Positions 1 through 8,130 of a stretch of 64,000 bases of DNA are shown here, piece after piece. The notes under the pieces were generated by a model, which worked only from the letters and a program-made list of their open reading frames with translations, ran no database searches and was not told the origin of the DNA. Every line of letters begins with the position of its first letter. The first letter of the stretch is position 1. Both the position numbers and the translations under genes were made by a program. Source of the DNA: DATBHM01 sp963772375 (GTDB taxonomy: Bacteria > Actinomycetota > UBA4738 > JACQTL01); assembly GCA_963772375.1 (NCBI GenBank), contig CAVYXG010000001.1, forward strand, positions 248,001 through 312,000, in the 5' to 3' direction.

Positions 1-1424
1 TCTACCCGTTCAAGATCGTGGAGCCGGGAGCCCTGGTCAGTCAGAGCATCATCTGGGAGTCGAGGGGCACGAGGGCGTTGTTCGGAGATCGAGGGTTCGC
101 CGGCTTGGTCAACCTCGACGTCACCCCGGAGGCCGCCCTGCGCCTGGCGATGGCGTTCGCGTCCTCGCTCCCGAAGCGATCGACCTTGGTCGCGTCGCGG
201 GACGGCACCCGGACGGCCCGGATCATCAAGCGCGCCATGGTGGCGGGAGCGAACGCGGCCGGCGTCCACGTGCACGACCTGGAGCTCGCTCCGGTGCCGG
301 TCGCCCGCTTCTACGCCCGGAGCGCCCGGGCCAACGCCGGTATCGCGGTGCGCACCGCGCCGTTCGACCCGGCCTCGGTCGAGGTGCAGTTCTTCGACGG
401 CCGAGGGATCGACGTCGACCCGAGCGTCCAGCGCAAGATCGAGCGCATCTACTACCGGGACGACCTCCGGCGGGCGTTCCACCACGAGATCGGGGAGCTC
501 TCGTTCCCGGCCCGGGGCCGGGAGTACTACGTCCGGGAGATGCTCAACGTCGTCGACGCCCGGGCGGTGAGCGACCGGCGGCCCAAGCTCGTGGTCGACT
601 ATGCGTTCGGGACAACCGTGCTCACCGGACCCACGGTGCTGGGTCCGCTGGGGGCCGACGCCCTCTCGGTGAACGCCACGCTCGAGGAGGAGCGCGCGGT
701 CCTGTCCGAGGACGACATCAACCACCACCTCGACGACATGAGCGGCCTGGTCCGGGCATCCGGGGCGGACCTGGGCGCGATGTTCGACTCCACCGGCGAA
801 CGCCTGCGCCTCGTGGACGGGCTGGGGAGGGTGCTCAGCCCCGGCGAGGCCCTGCTCGCACTCATCGACCTGGTGGCGCGGAGCACGGCCTTCCCGCGGA
901 TCGCGGTGCCCGTGGTCACCTCGCGGGTCGCCGACGAGATCGTGCGCCGCCACGGGGGGCACGTGGTGTGGACGCGGATCTCGGCCTCGGCCCTCATGGG
1001 GGCCGCGGAGTCCCAGCAGGTCGTGTTCGCAGGCGCGGAGGGTGGCGGGTACATGTTCCCCGATTTCCTCGCCGCATACGACGGCATGATGAGCCTGGCC
1101 AAGCTCCTCGAGCTCCTCGCCCGCCAGCAGACCACCCTCGCCGACATCGTCGACGGGTTGCCCTCCTCGCACATCGCCGAGCGCGAGGTCCCGACCGCGT
1201 GGGAGGCGAAGGGAACGGTCATGCGCCGACTGCTGGAACGGGTGAACCCCGACGAAGCCGACACCACGGATGGCGTCAAGGTCCACCGCGGCGAGGACTG
1301 GGCGCTCGTCGCCCCGCATTCCCAGGAGCCCATCGTCCGCGTCTGGGCGGAGGCGGGCTCGGACGAGGAGGCGGACGCCCTCGCCGACGAGTTCGTCGCC
1401 CTGGTCGAGGAGCTGAAGCACTGA
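1..1424 (+). CDS. Mannose-1-phosphate guanylyltransferase/phosphomannomutase fusion, 3' part
   Basis: The reading frame is open from base 3 at the window edge, so the true start and the N-terminal nucleotidyltransferase lie outside. The first visible residues resemble the last coil of the left-handed beta-helix of such transferases, and the remaining ~440 residues have the phosphohexomutase fold. The mutase active site is degenerate. Where TASHNP is expected there is RTAPFDP (codons near base 351), the metal loop DGDGDR is replaced by DSTGERL (near base 786), and the sugar-binding loop reads EGGG. Fusions of this kind occur in Actinobacteria and Cyanobacteria. The chain probably supplies nucleotide sugars through the missing transferase half, with the mutase half structural or regulatory. 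It is the first gene of a plus-strand series leading into gcvH. The family is clear, the catalytic status is inferred. Confidence 0.8.
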   Translation, partial: YPFKIVEPGALVSQSIIWESRGTRALFGDRGFAGLVNLDVTPEAALRLAMAFASSLPKRSTLVASRDGTRTARIIKRAMVAGANAAGVHVHDLELAPVPVARFYARSARANAGIAVRTAPFDPASVEVQFFDGRGIDVDPSVQRKIERIYYRDDLRRAFHHEIGELSFPARGREYYVREMLNVVDARAVSDRRPKLVVDYAFGTTVLTGPTVLGPLGADALSVNATLEEERAVLSEDDINHHLDDMSGLVRASGADLGAMFDSTGERLRLVDGLGRVLSPGEALLALIDLVARSTAFPRIAVPVVTSRVADEIVRRHGGHVVWTRISASALMGAAESQQVVFAGAEGGGYMFPDFLAAYDGMMSLAKLLELLARQQTTLADIVDGLPSSHIAEREVPTAWEAKGTVMRRLLERVNPDEADTTDGVKVHRGEDWALVAPHSQEPIVRVWAEAGSDEEADALADEFVALVEELKH

Positions 1425-1533
1425 CGCCGGGCGCGACGTCGCGGCTCGTGGCGTAGGCTCCCGCCCGACGAACGCCGGAACCGGAGGCCGAGCCGCCCAC
1501 AGCAGTCGAGACGAGTCCCGGGAGGGAGCCGAG

Positions 1534-1932
1534 GTGGACTACCCGCAGGACCTGCGGTACACGAAACAGCACGAATGGGCCCGCGACGAGGGCGACGGGC
1601 GCATCCGCGTGGGGATCACGGACTACGCGCAGGACGCACTCGGCGACGTGGTGTACGTCGACATCCCCGACGTCGGCACCGAGGTGACGGCCGGCCAGCC
1701 GTTCGGCGAGGTTGAGTCCACGAAGTCCGTCTCGGACGTCTCCGCGCCCGTGTCGGGGACCGTGATCGAGCGCAACGGAGCGCTCGAGGACCGGCCCCAG
1801 CTGGTCAACGAGGAGCCCTACGCGGACGGGTGGATGATCGCCCTCCAGGGCGAGGCGTCCGCTCTCGGGGAGTTGCTGGACGCAGCCGCCTACGCCGAGT
1901 TCGTGGAACAGGAGCAGGGCCACGACTCGTAA
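1534..1932 (+). CDS. gcvH: Glycine cleavage system H protein
   Basis: H protein carries the lipoyl-bound aminomethyl group between the P, T and L proteins of the glycine cleavage complex. The 132-residue length is normal. The lipoylation site ESTKSVSDV is present with Lys64, and the N-terminal KQHEW motif is typical. The GTG start is preceded by GGGAGGGAG at a suitable distance. A possible -10 element TAGGCT lies about 75 bases upstream, so this gene probably has a short leader. It heads the same neighbourhood (gcvH-garA-merR-DUF151-merR-gcvP) as in M. tuberculosis. The P protein genes gcvPA and gcvPB are 5-8 kb downstream on the same strand. No T or L protein is in the window. Confidence 0.95.
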   Translation: MDYPQDLRYTKQHEWARDEGDGRIRVGITDYAQDALGDVVYVDIPDVGTEVTAGQPFGEVESTKSVSDVSAPVSGTVIERNGALEDRPQLVNEEPYADGWMIALQGEASALGELLDAAAYAEFVEQEQGHDS

Positions 1933-2019
1933 CGCCCACGACGGAGCGCAACCGGGAGGGTGGTCGCCGTCGCGCTGCCGCGACCTCACCCGGCCGCTGA
2001 CCGCATTCGGCACTACGCA

Positions 2020-2047
2020 TTGACTTCACCTTCACCTCGGGTATAGA
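2020..2047 (+). promoter_or_regulatory. Probable promoter of garA
   Basis: TTGACT and TATAGA are separated by 16 bases in an AT-rich island that stands out from the GC-rich surroundings. The spacer contains a tandem TTCACC. The GTG start of the FHA gene is about 60 bases further on. Confidence 0.6.
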
Positions 2048-2108
2048 GTTCATCACTCGGTCGAACCCTCGACCTCCGACGCAACCCGACACGACCCGGA
2101 GACCCACG

Positions 2109-2564
2109 GTGCACTGTCCCAAGTGTCGATATCGGAACCCCGAGGACGCCCATTTCTGTCAGAACTGTGGGGCTCCACTGCAGGAAGAGGGCACCGCGAC
2201 GTTCGCCCCGGTCGAGGTCGAGGAGGAGACGGGCGAGGAGATCGCGCTCCCGCTCGACGAGCTCCACCCCGGTCAGGCCCTGGTGATCGTGCGCCGCGGC
2301 CCCAACGCCGGGTCGAACTTCCTGATCGACAAGGACGTCACCACGGCGGGACGCCATCCCGAGAGCGACATCTTCCTCGACGACGTCACCGTGTCCCGTC
2401 GCCACGCCGAGATCCGCCGGCGGGGCGGCCGGTTCTACCTCCACGACAACGGAAGCCTGAACGGCACCTACGTGAACCGTCAGCGTGTCGACGAGGCGGA
2501 GCTCGCCTCGGGCGACGAGCTGCAGGTCGGGAAGTTCAAGCTGGTGTTCTTCGCCGGAGAGTGA
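2109..2564 (+). CDS. garA: Zinc-ribbon FHA-domain protein, GarA type
   Basis: This is a cytoplasmic phospho-threonine-binding regulator. Residues 1-24 form a zinc ribbon with Cys3, Cys6, Cys17 and Cys20, which GarA of mycobacteria lacks. Residues 55-148 form an FHA domain closely resembling GarA/OdhI, with GRHPESDIFLDD (81-92), SRRH (96-99) and NGTYVN (118-123). GarA inhibits 2-oxoglutarate metabolism until an N-terminal threonine is phosphorylated by PknB/PknG. Here the linker has GTAT (28-31) followed by an acidic stretch, but not the exact ETTS motif, so the phosphosite is only a guess. Its position between gcvH and a MerR gene matches Rv1827. The stop is 7 bases before the next start, so the two are co-transcribed. 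Confidence 0.88.
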   Translation: MHCPKCRYRNPEDAHFCQNCGAPLQEEGTATFAPVEVEEETGEEIALPLDELHPGQALVIVRRGPNAGSNFLIDKDVTTAGRHPESDIFLDDVTVSRRHAEIRRRGGRFYLHDNGSLNGTYVNRQRVDEAELASGDELQVGKFKLVFFAGE

Positions 2565-2571
2565 GGGGACG

Positions 2572-3270
2572 ATGGCGGCGCGAACCTACATGTCGATCGG
2601 GGAGGTCCTGCTCGCGCTCAAGACGGAGTATCCGGACATCACGATCTCGAAGATCCGGTTCCTCGAGGGCGAGGGGCTGATCGAACCCGAGCGCACGGCG
2701 TCCGGCTACCGGAAGTTCTACGAAGGGGACATCGAGCGCCTCCGGCAGATCCTCAAACTCCAGCGCGACGAGTACCTCCCGCTGAAGGTCATCAAGGAAC
2801 GCCTGGCCCGTCAGTCGGAGGACGGCGAGGAGGCCCCCGAGCCTCGCGACCGCGAGGTCGAGGAGGACCTGGTCGAACCCCCCACCGGCCTGCAGATGTC
2901 GCTCGAGGAGATGTCCTCCGCCACGGGCGTCGATCGCGAGCGCATCGACGAGCTCACGCGGTACGGCATCCTGTGCGAGCACGGATCGGACGGCAGCACG
3001 TACTTCGACGGCGACGACTACGTCGTCCTGTCGATCGTGAAGGACTTCTTCCGGTACGGCGTCGAGCCCCGCCACCTCACGATGTACCGGCACTTCTCGG
3101 AGCGGGAGGCCAGCCTGTTCGAGGCGATCATCCTGCCGATGCTCCGACAACGGAACCCGGAGGCGCGCAAGGCCGCGGTCGACTCGCTCACCGACCTGGC
3201 GCGGCTGTCCCGGAAGCTCAAGCAGGCGCTGCTCCGGACCAACCTCCGCCAGTACCTCCAGCAGCCGTAG
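2572..3270 (+). CDS. MerR-family transcriptional regulator (Rv1828-like)
   Basis: A 232-residue DNA-binding regulator. Residues 7-72 form the MerR winged helix-turn-helix, with the wing residues GYRKF. A second region from about residue 100 resembles the C-terminal sensor domain of the mycobacterial homologue Rv1828. There is no metal-binding cysteine set, so it is not a metal sensor. The ATG was chosen because AGGGGA precedes it by a few bases and an in-frame extension would run into garA. It follows garA by 7 bases. The conserved pairing with garA suggests control of the local gcv/gar genes, but no target is proven here. Confidence 0.85.
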   Translation: MAARTYMSIGEVLLALKTEYPDITISKIRFLEGEGLIEPERTASGYRKFYEGDIERLRQILKLQRDEYLPLKVIKERLARQSEDGEEAPEPRDREVEEDLVEPPTGLQMSLEEMSSATGVDRERIDELTRYGILCEHGSDGSTYFDGDDYVVLSIVKDFFRYGVEPRHLTMYRHFSEREASLFEAIILPMLRQRNPEARKAAVDSLTDLARLSRKLKQALLRTNLRQYLQQP

Positions 3271-3312
3271 CCCCGGCGACGGGACTGCCTTCGCCGGTCG
3301 AGGTCGCTCCGG

Positions 3313-3318
3313 TACCCT
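3313..3318 (+). promoter_or_regulatory. -10 element of a leaderless transcript (DD-carboxypeptidase)
   Basis: TACCCT ends nine bases before the GTG start at 3328, so transcription should begin at or next to the start codon. Confidence 0.5.
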
Positions 3319-3327
3319 GGGCCTCCC

Positions 3328-4650
3328 GTGCGCCGGTTCCTCATCCTCCTCCTCGTCCTCGCCGCACTGGTCTTCACCGGACCGGTGGCCATGGCCACCG
3401 GTCCGCGTCTCCAGCCGCAGCCGCAGGCCCAGCCCCAAACGCCCCCGCCGACGGTCGTCCCGGTCCCGTGCCCGTCGGGCCAGTCGGGCGTCTGCACCTC
3501 GCCGTCGCCGTTTCCGACCGAGTTGCAGACGCCGACGCCGTCGACGACCGCGCCCCCGGTCACCGCCGCGGCGGCCATCGTCGAGGACATGACCACCGGA
3601 CAAGTGCTCTACGAGAAGAACCCGGACGCCGAACGCTCCCTCGCCAGCACCACGAAGATCATGACGGCGCTCCTCACGCTCGAGCGGTCGTCCCCGAGGG
3701 ACATCGTCACCGTGGGGGCCGACGCCGCGGAGCAGGGGAGGGCCGGCGCCGGGTTCTCCGAGCTCGGCCTGCAGGAGGGGGAACGCCTCTCAGTCGAGAA
3801 CCTCCTGCTCGCCCTGATGCTCCAGTCGTCGAACGACGCCGCGATCGCCCTCGCCGACCACGTGTCGGGTTCCGTCGACCGGTTCGTGGCTGCGATGAAC
3901 CACCGGGCGCGCACGCTCGGATTGCGCCACACGGTGTTCTTCTCGCCGAACGGGCTCGACGACCGGGGCCACTCGACCGCCCGTGAGATGGCGGCCATCA
4001 CGCGCGAGGCGATGGCGACGAGGGGCTTCCGCCAGATCGTCGGGCAGGAGTTCGCCACCATCCCCGCCCCGTCCGGTTCCGACCGCCACGTCGAGAACCG
4101 AAACGTCCTGCTGTGGCTCTATCGGGGGGCGACCGGCGTGAAGACCGGCTACACGTCGGCGGCAGGATTCTGCCTGGTGGCCACCGCGACGCGGGACGGC
4201 AGGGGAGTAGCGGCCGTCGTCCTCGGGGCCCCCACCACGGAGGACTCCTTCGACGACGCGGCCGCGCTGCTGGATTACGGGTTCACCGGCTACTCGACCC
4301 ACACCCTCGTGAGGTCCGGGCAGGCCTTCCACGAGCTCCCGGTCGGCACCCAGCGGATTCCCGTGCAGGCGTCCGTGGGGCTCCAGCGGCTGTTGCCGGA
4401 GCCGGTGGGGAAGGTGCGGCAGCGGGTCCGGATCCTCCCGGGGCTGACGCTGCCCCTGGTCGCCGGCCAGCGAGTCGGGACGGTGACGTTCACGGCCGGC
4501 GGGCTGGGCGTGGGTTCCGTCCCGTTGGTGGCGGCGGGCAACGTCCGGAACTCCGCGGGCGGCGGGGGCGGCGGGACCCCGTGGTGGCTCCGTGGCATCG
4601 ACGCGGTCGCCGGATTCGGGCTGGGGGCGCTGTTCCGGCTGTTCGGCTGA
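3328..4650 (+). CDS. D-alanyl-D-alanine carboxypeptidase (PBP5/DacB type)
   Basis: An exported peptidase that trims the terminal D-Ala from peptidoglycan stem peptides. A signal peptide (about residues 1-23) is followed by a Pro/Gln/Thr-rich spacer to residue ~78. The catalytic domain has all three penicillin-binding motifs: STTK (107-110), SSN (167-169) and KTG (272-274). The C-terminal part is beta-rich as in PBP5, with a Gly-rich linker and a hydrophobic last ~20 residues that could sit on the membrane. At 440 residues it is normal for the family. It interrupts the otherwise mycobacterial-like garA-merR-DUF151 order and has its own leaderless-type -10. The GTG start is supported by the signal peptide beginning immediately. 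Confidence 0.92.
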   Translation: MRRFLILLLVLAALVFTGPVAMATGPRLQPQPQAQPQTPPPTVVPVPCPSGQSGVCTSPSPFPTELQTPTPSTTAPPVTAAAAIVEDMTTGQVLYEKNPDAERSLASTTKIMTALLTLERSSPRDIVTVGADAAEQGRAGAGFSELGLQEGERLSVENLLLALMLQSSNDAAIALADHVSGSVDRFVAAMNHRARTLGLRHTVFFSPNGLDDRGHSTAREMAAITREAMATRGFRQIVGQEFATIPAPSGSDRHVENRNVLLWLYRGATGVKTGYTSAAGFCLVATATRDGRGVAAVVLGAPTTEDSFDDAAALLDYGFTGYSTHTLVRSGQAFHELPVGTQRIPVQASVGLQRLLPEPVGKVRQRVRILPGLTLPLVAGQRVGTVTFTAGGLGVGSVPLVAAGNVRNSAGGGGGGTPWWLRGIDAVAGFGLGALFRLFG

Positions 4651-4709
4651 GGGTCGCCCTGTTCGGGTGACGTCCGCCGCCGGCCGCGAGATCCCGGGCG
4701 GTCCGACGG

Positions 4710-4715
4710 TAGACT
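4710..4715 (+). promoter_or_regulatory. -10 element of a leaderless transcript (hpt)
   Basis: TAGACT ends eight bases before the ATG at 4724. The gcvPA gene has the identical hexamer with identical spacing. Confidence 0.6.
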
Positions 4716-4723
4716 GCGGCCCG

Positions 4724-5350
4724 ATGTCCGAGGTGGCGAGGATCCTGTTCAGCGCATCGGACATCCGCCGCCGGGTGCGCCGCCTGGGCGCGCAGATCGC
4801 CGCCGACTACCAGGGCCGCTCGCCCGTGTTGGTGACCATGTTGAAGGGCGGGGCCGTGTTCCTGTCCGACCTCATCCGCGAGATCCCCCTGCCGCTCCGG
4901 GTCGACTTCATGTCGATCAGCGCGTACGGCGCGGACTCGGAGGCGTCCGGCGGGGTCGTTCGCATCCTGAAGGACCTCGATCAGCCCATCGGCGGCGAGG
5001 ACGTGCTGATCGTGGAGGACATCGTCGACACGGGCCTCACGCTGTCCTACCTGCTGTCCGCCCTCAGGGAGCGTGGGCCGGCCTCCATCGAGGTGTGCAC
5101 GCTGCTCGACAAGACCGCCCGCAGGATCCCGGTGGTGCCGATCCGATACCAAGGCTTCGAGTGCCCGGACCGGTTCGTCGTGGGATACGGGCTGGACTTC
5201 CAGGAGCGCTACCGGAACCTTCCGGACATCCTCGAGGTGCTCGACCTGACGACGCTGCAGGAGGAGCCCGGCGTGCTGACGGGCTTCCTCCACGGCGAGC
5301 CACCGGCCGCGTCGCAGGGCGAGCCTCCCGTGCCCGCGGACGCGGGGTAG
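4724..5350 (+). CDS. hpt: Hypoxanthine phosphoribosyltransferase
   Basis: Converts hypoxanthine or guanine plus PRPP to IMP or GMP in purine salvage. The PRPP-binding loop VEDIVDTGLTL lies at about residues 97-107. KGGAVFLSDL (41-50) and DFMSISAYG (61-69) are also typical of bacterial HPRT. The protein is 208 residues with a poorly conserved Pro/Gly-rich tail of about 25 residues. The start is the ATG directly after the leaderless-type -10. A longer in-frame form from 4592 would overlap the upstream coding region and lacks a ribosome site. The function is confident. Confidence 0.93.
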   Translation: MSEVARILFSASDIRRRVRRLGAQIAADYQGRSPVLVTMLKGGAVFLSDLIREIPLPLRVDFMSISAYGADSEASGGVVRILKDLDQPIGGEDVLIVEDIVDTGLTLSYLLSALRERGPASIEVCTLLDKTARRIPVVPIRYQGFECPDRFVVGYGLDFQERYRNLPDILEVLDLTTLQEEPGVLTGFLHGEPPAASQGEPPVPADAG

Positions 5351-5391
5351 CATGGTCGTCGCGCCATGACCGTCTCCCTGGATCGGCAGCG

Positions 5392-5862
5392 ATGATCGAG
5401 ATGAACCTGGTCGGGGTTCGCGTCGAGCTCCCCACGAACCAGCCCATCGTGCTGCTCAAGGAGCAGGACGGAGAGCGGTTCCTGCCCATCTGGATCGGAG
5501 CAATGGAGGCGACGGCCATCGCGTTCGCCCTCCAGGGCATCGTGACGGCCCGCCCCATGACCCACGACCTCATGAAGAACGTCCTCGAGGAGCTGACCGT
5601 CCAGGTCGAGCGCATCGCGATCACCGAGCTCAAGGACGGGACGTTCTTCGCCACGATCCAGATGCAGCACGGCGGCGAGCGCTACGAGATCTCCTCGCGG
5701 CCATCGGACGCGATCGCCCTGGCCGTCCGGGTGAACGTCCCGATCTTCGCCGCCGAGGAGGTCCTCACCGAGGCCTCCATCGTCATCCGCGACGACGAGG
5801 AGCAGGAGGTCGAGAAGTTCCGGGAGTTCCTCGACAACGTGGAGCCCGAGGACTTCGCGTAG
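5392..5862 (+). CDS. DUF151 bifunctional nuclease-family protein
   Basis: A 156-residue cytoplasmic protein of the DUF151/BFN family, which includes Rv1829 in the same position of the mycobacterial cluster. Plant members have combined RNase and DNase activity. Characteristic stretches are LPIWIGAMEATAIAF (near residue 30) and SSRPSDAIALAVR (near 105). Its C-terminus is acidic. The ATG at the beginning of MIEMNLVGVRVEL was chosen since the family starts there. The gene lies 41 bases after hpt and 92 bases before the second merR. The molecular role in actinobacteria is not established. Confidence 0.85.
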   Translation: MIEMNLVGVRVELPTNQPIVLLKEQDGERFLPIWIGAMEATAIAFALQGIVTARPMTHDLMKNVLEELTVQVERIAITELKDGTFFATIQMQHGGERYEISSRPSDAIALAVRVNVPIFAAEEVLTEASIVIRDDEEQEVEKFREFLDNVEPEDFA

Positions 5863-5896
5863 CGCAACGTTCACGCCCCGTCCACCCCGCAGATCG

Positions 5897-5925
5897 TTGA
5901 CATGGGTACGGGCAACGCATACATT
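5897..5925 (+). promoter_or_regulatory. Promoter of the second merR gene
   Basis: A consensus -35 TTGACA and -10 TACATT are spaced by 17 bases, in an AT-rich stretch just upstream of the MerR gene at 5955. Confidence 0.65.
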
Positions 5926-5936
5926 CCCTACGTCCT

Positions 5937-5946
5937 CGTAATTACG
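5937..5946. promoter_or_regulatory. Palindrome CGTAATTACG over the merR initiation region
   Basis: A perfect 10-base palindrome between the promoter and the start codon. It overlaps the first base of the GGAG ribosome site (5946-5949). The location suits autoregulation by the encoded MerR protein, which is an inference. Confidence 0.45.
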
Positions 5947-5954
5947 GAGCTGTC

Positions 5955-6398
5955 ATGGTCGAGGAACAGGGATATCGCGTCCCCGAAGTCACTCGCGTGG
6001 TGGGGATCAGCTACCGCCAGCTCGACTACTGGGCCCGGACCGGGCTGGTCAGGCCATCGATCCGTGACGCCGGCGGCTCCGGGACCCAGCGGCTCTACTC
6101 GTTCCAGGACCTCCTTCAGCTCAAGGTCATCAAGAAGCTGCTGGACGCGGGGGTGGAGCTCCGCAAGATCCGGAAGGCGGTCGACTACCTGAAGGCACGG
6201 GGAGATGCGCCGCACGGGGTAACCTTGATGTCGGACGGCGAACGAATCTACGAGGCCGCCACGCCCGAGGCGGTCGTGGACCTGCTGGCGCAGGGCCAGG
6301 GGGTCTTCGCCATCGCCGTCGACAAGGTATGGACGGATCTCGAGGGGTCGCTGCAGAAGCCGAAGTCCGGCCGGCGAAAGGCCGCGGGCGGCGCGTGA
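5955..6398 (+). CDS. MerR-family regulator (Rv1830-like)
   Basis: A 147-residue one-domain regulator. Residues ~7-75 form the MerR helix-turn-helix (YRVPEVTRVVGISYRQLDYW, then the wing with QRLYSFQDL). A short alpha-helical region and a basic tail (KPKSGRRKA) follow. It lacks sensor cysteines. In M. tuberculosis the corresponding gene sits between the DUF151 gene and gcvB, as here. A good promoter and a palindrome precede it. The GGAG ribosome site six bases upstream fixes the ATG. The stop overlaps the next GTG start by four bases, so the two are translationally coupled. Confidence 0.88.
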   Translation: MVEEQGYRVPEVTRVVGISYRQLDYWARTGLVRPSIRDAGGSGTQRLYSFQDLLQLKVIKKLLDAGVELRKIRKAVDYLKARGDAPHGVTLMSDGERIYEAATPEAVVDLLAQGQGVFAIAVDKVWTDLEGSLQKPKSGRRKAAGGA

Positions 6399-6766
6399 GC
6401 GTTGCGCACGAGTCGGCCCTCGGCGGCCCGAAGAGCGATCAGGTCTCATTCGCCCACGCCAGCGAGCGCCAGTTCGCCCAGCTGCTGGACTTCTACCAGA
6501 TCGAATGGGAATACGAACCCCGCTCGTTCGACCTCGAGCGCGACGCGGACGGCAACGTGGTCCAGCGGTTCACCCCCGACTTCTACCTGCCCCAGTACGA
6601 CCTGTTCATCGAGATCACGACCCTCAACCAGAAGCTCGTGACCAAGAAGAACCGCAAGGTCCGGCGGCTGCGGGAGCAGTACCCCGAGATCAACTGCAAG
6701 ATCTTCTACCAGCGCGACTACCTGAGCCTGGTCCGCAAGTACGGGCTCGAGGACCTCGCCGGCTGA
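6395..6766 (+). CDS. Putative PD-(D/E)XK-like nuclease-fold protein
   Basis: A 123-residue protein of unknown function. The sequence has the layout of a small PD-(D/E)XK domain: an N-terminal helix with SERQFAQLLDF (Glu24), then TPDFYLP (Asp62), then DLFIEIT (Glu73). In the last motif the catalytic Lys is replaced by Thr75, although Lys80 and Lys84-Lys86 follow closely. A basic region KKNRKVRRLRE could contact nucleic acid. The GTG start overlaps the merR stop (GTGA), indicating coupled expression with that regulator. The fold assignment comes from motif spacing only. Activity and substrate are unknown. Confidence 0.6.
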   Translation: MSVAHESALGGPKSDQVSFAHASERQFAQLLDFYQIEWEYEPRSFDLERDADGNVVQRFTPDFYLPQYDLFIEITTLNQKLVTKKNRKVRRLREQYPEINCKIFYQRDYLSLVRKYGLEDLAG

Positions 6767-6796
6767 CCCGGCCCCGATCCGCACGCAGGGCTCCAT

Positions 6797-6802
6797 TAGA
6801 CT
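6797..6802 (+). promoter_or_regulatory. -10 element of a leaderless transcript (gcvPA)
   Basis: TAGACT ends eight bases before the ATG at 6811, the same arrangement as at hpt. Confidence 0.6.
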
Positions 6803-6810
6803 GACCCGCG

Positions 6811-8130
6811 ATGCGGTTCGCGCCCCACACCGACGACGACCTCCGCTCGATGCTCGACGCCGTCGGATTCGACTCACTGGACGGACTGTTCGGACAGATC
6901 CCGGCATCGGTGCGGCTGGACCGCCCGCTGGACATCCCGGACGGGGTGTCCGAGATGGAGATCCTGGCCGACCTCCGATCGCTGGCAGCGCGAAACCGTC
7001 ACGCCGACGACCTGGTGTGCTTCGCGGGCGGCGGCGCGTACGACCACTACGTGCCGAGCGTCGTGTGGGCGCTGGCCGGACGCTCGGAGCTTTACACGTC
7101 GTACACGCCCTACCAGCCCGAGCTGTCCCAGGGCGTGCTCCAGGCGCTGTTCGAGTACCAGTCGATGATCTGCGACCTCACGACCCTCGAGGTGTCGAAC
7201 GCATCCCTGTACGACGGGCCGACCTCGCTGGTCGAGGCGGCGAACATGGCCGCGGCGGCCACCCACCGCCGCCGCGTGCTGGTGAGCGACCTGGTCGACC
7301 CGCGTTACGTCGGCGTCCTCGAGACGTACGCGCGGGGGCCGGGCCTCGAGGTGTCGCGGTTCGGTTCCTCCTCCCGTGGGGTGAGCGCGGTGCCCGAGGT
7401 CGGGAACGACGTCGCCGCGGTGGTGCTCCAGCATCCGAACCACCACGGCGTGCTGGAGGACGCGCGCTCGGTGTTCGGCGCGGCCGCGGCCGGGGGAGCG
7501 CGGTCGGTACAGATCTTCGATCCGCTCTCGCTGGGGGTGCTGGCGCCGCCCGGCGAGCTGGCAGCCGACATCGCGATTGCCGAGGGGCAGGTCCTCGGCA
7601 ACCACCTGAACTTCGGCGGGCCGTACCTGGGCGTGATCGCGGCCCGGCAACAGGACGTCCGGCGGATGCCGGGCCGGATCGTGGGGGAGACCCTCGACGT
7701 GCACGGACGGACCGGCTACGTGCTCACCCTCCAGGCCCGCGAGCAGCACATCCGCCGGGAGAAGGCCACGTCGAACATCTGCACCAACCAGACGCTGATG
7801 GCGGTGGCGGCCACCGTGTACCTGGGCTGGCTGGGCCCGGGCGGTCTCGAGGAGCTCGGGCGGCAATGCGCTGCGAAGGCGGCGTACGCCGCGTCCCGCC
7901 TGTCGGCCATCCCGGGCGTGGAGCTCCTGCACCCCGACGCCCCGTTCTTCAAGGAATTCGCGGTCCGGCTCCCCCGCCCGGTCGGCGAGGTCGTGCAGGC
8001 CATGGTCGAGCGGGGGTTCCTGGCCGGGGTTCCGATCGGTGACGCCGCCCTGCTGGTGGCTGTGACCGAGCGCCGCACCCGCGACGAGATCGACCGGTTC
8101 GCCGAGGCGATGGCCGAGGCGACGTCGTGA
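6811..8130 (+). CDS. gcvPA: Glycine dehydrogenase (decarboxylating) subunit 1
   Basis: N-terminal half of the P protein, which decarboxylates glycine and loads the aminomethyl group on GcvH. The 439 residues cover the GcvP N-domain, with typical stretches such as FAGGGAYDHYVP (residues 70-81), the YTPYQPE motif (near 98) and EKATSNICTNQ near residue 320. The separate two-gene form is common in deep bacteria, whereas mycobacteria have one long chain. Transcription is probably leaderless. The stop overlaps the gcvPB start by four bases (GTGA). It lies 4.9 kb downstream of gcvH on the same strand. Confidence 0.95.
   Translation: MRFAPHTDDDLRSMLDAVGFDSLDGLFGQIPASVRLDRPLDIPDGVSEMEILADLRSLAARNRHADDLVCFAGGGAYDHYVPSVVWALAGRSELYTSYTPYQPELSQGVLQALFEYQSMICDLTTLEVSNASLYDGPTSLVEAANMAAAATHRRRVLVSDLVDPRYVGVLETYARGPGLEVSRFGSSSRGVSAVPEVGNDVAAVVLQHPNHHGVLEDARSVFGAAAAGGARSVQIFDPLSLGVLAPPGELAADIAIAEGQVLGNHLNFGGPYLGVIAARQQDVRRMPGRIVGETLDVHGRTGYVLTLQAREQHIRREKATSNICTNQTLMAVAATVYLGWLGPGGLEELGRQCAAKAAYAASRLSAIPGVELLHPDAPFFKEFAVRLPRPVGEVVQAMVERGFLAGVPIGDAALLVAVTERRTRDEIDRFAEAMAEATS

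Noticed and set aside
1425..1533. Glycine riboswitch upstream of gcvH
   Set aside because: The gap is only 109 bases and lacks the conserved aptamer core. I see only a possible -10 and a ribosome site.
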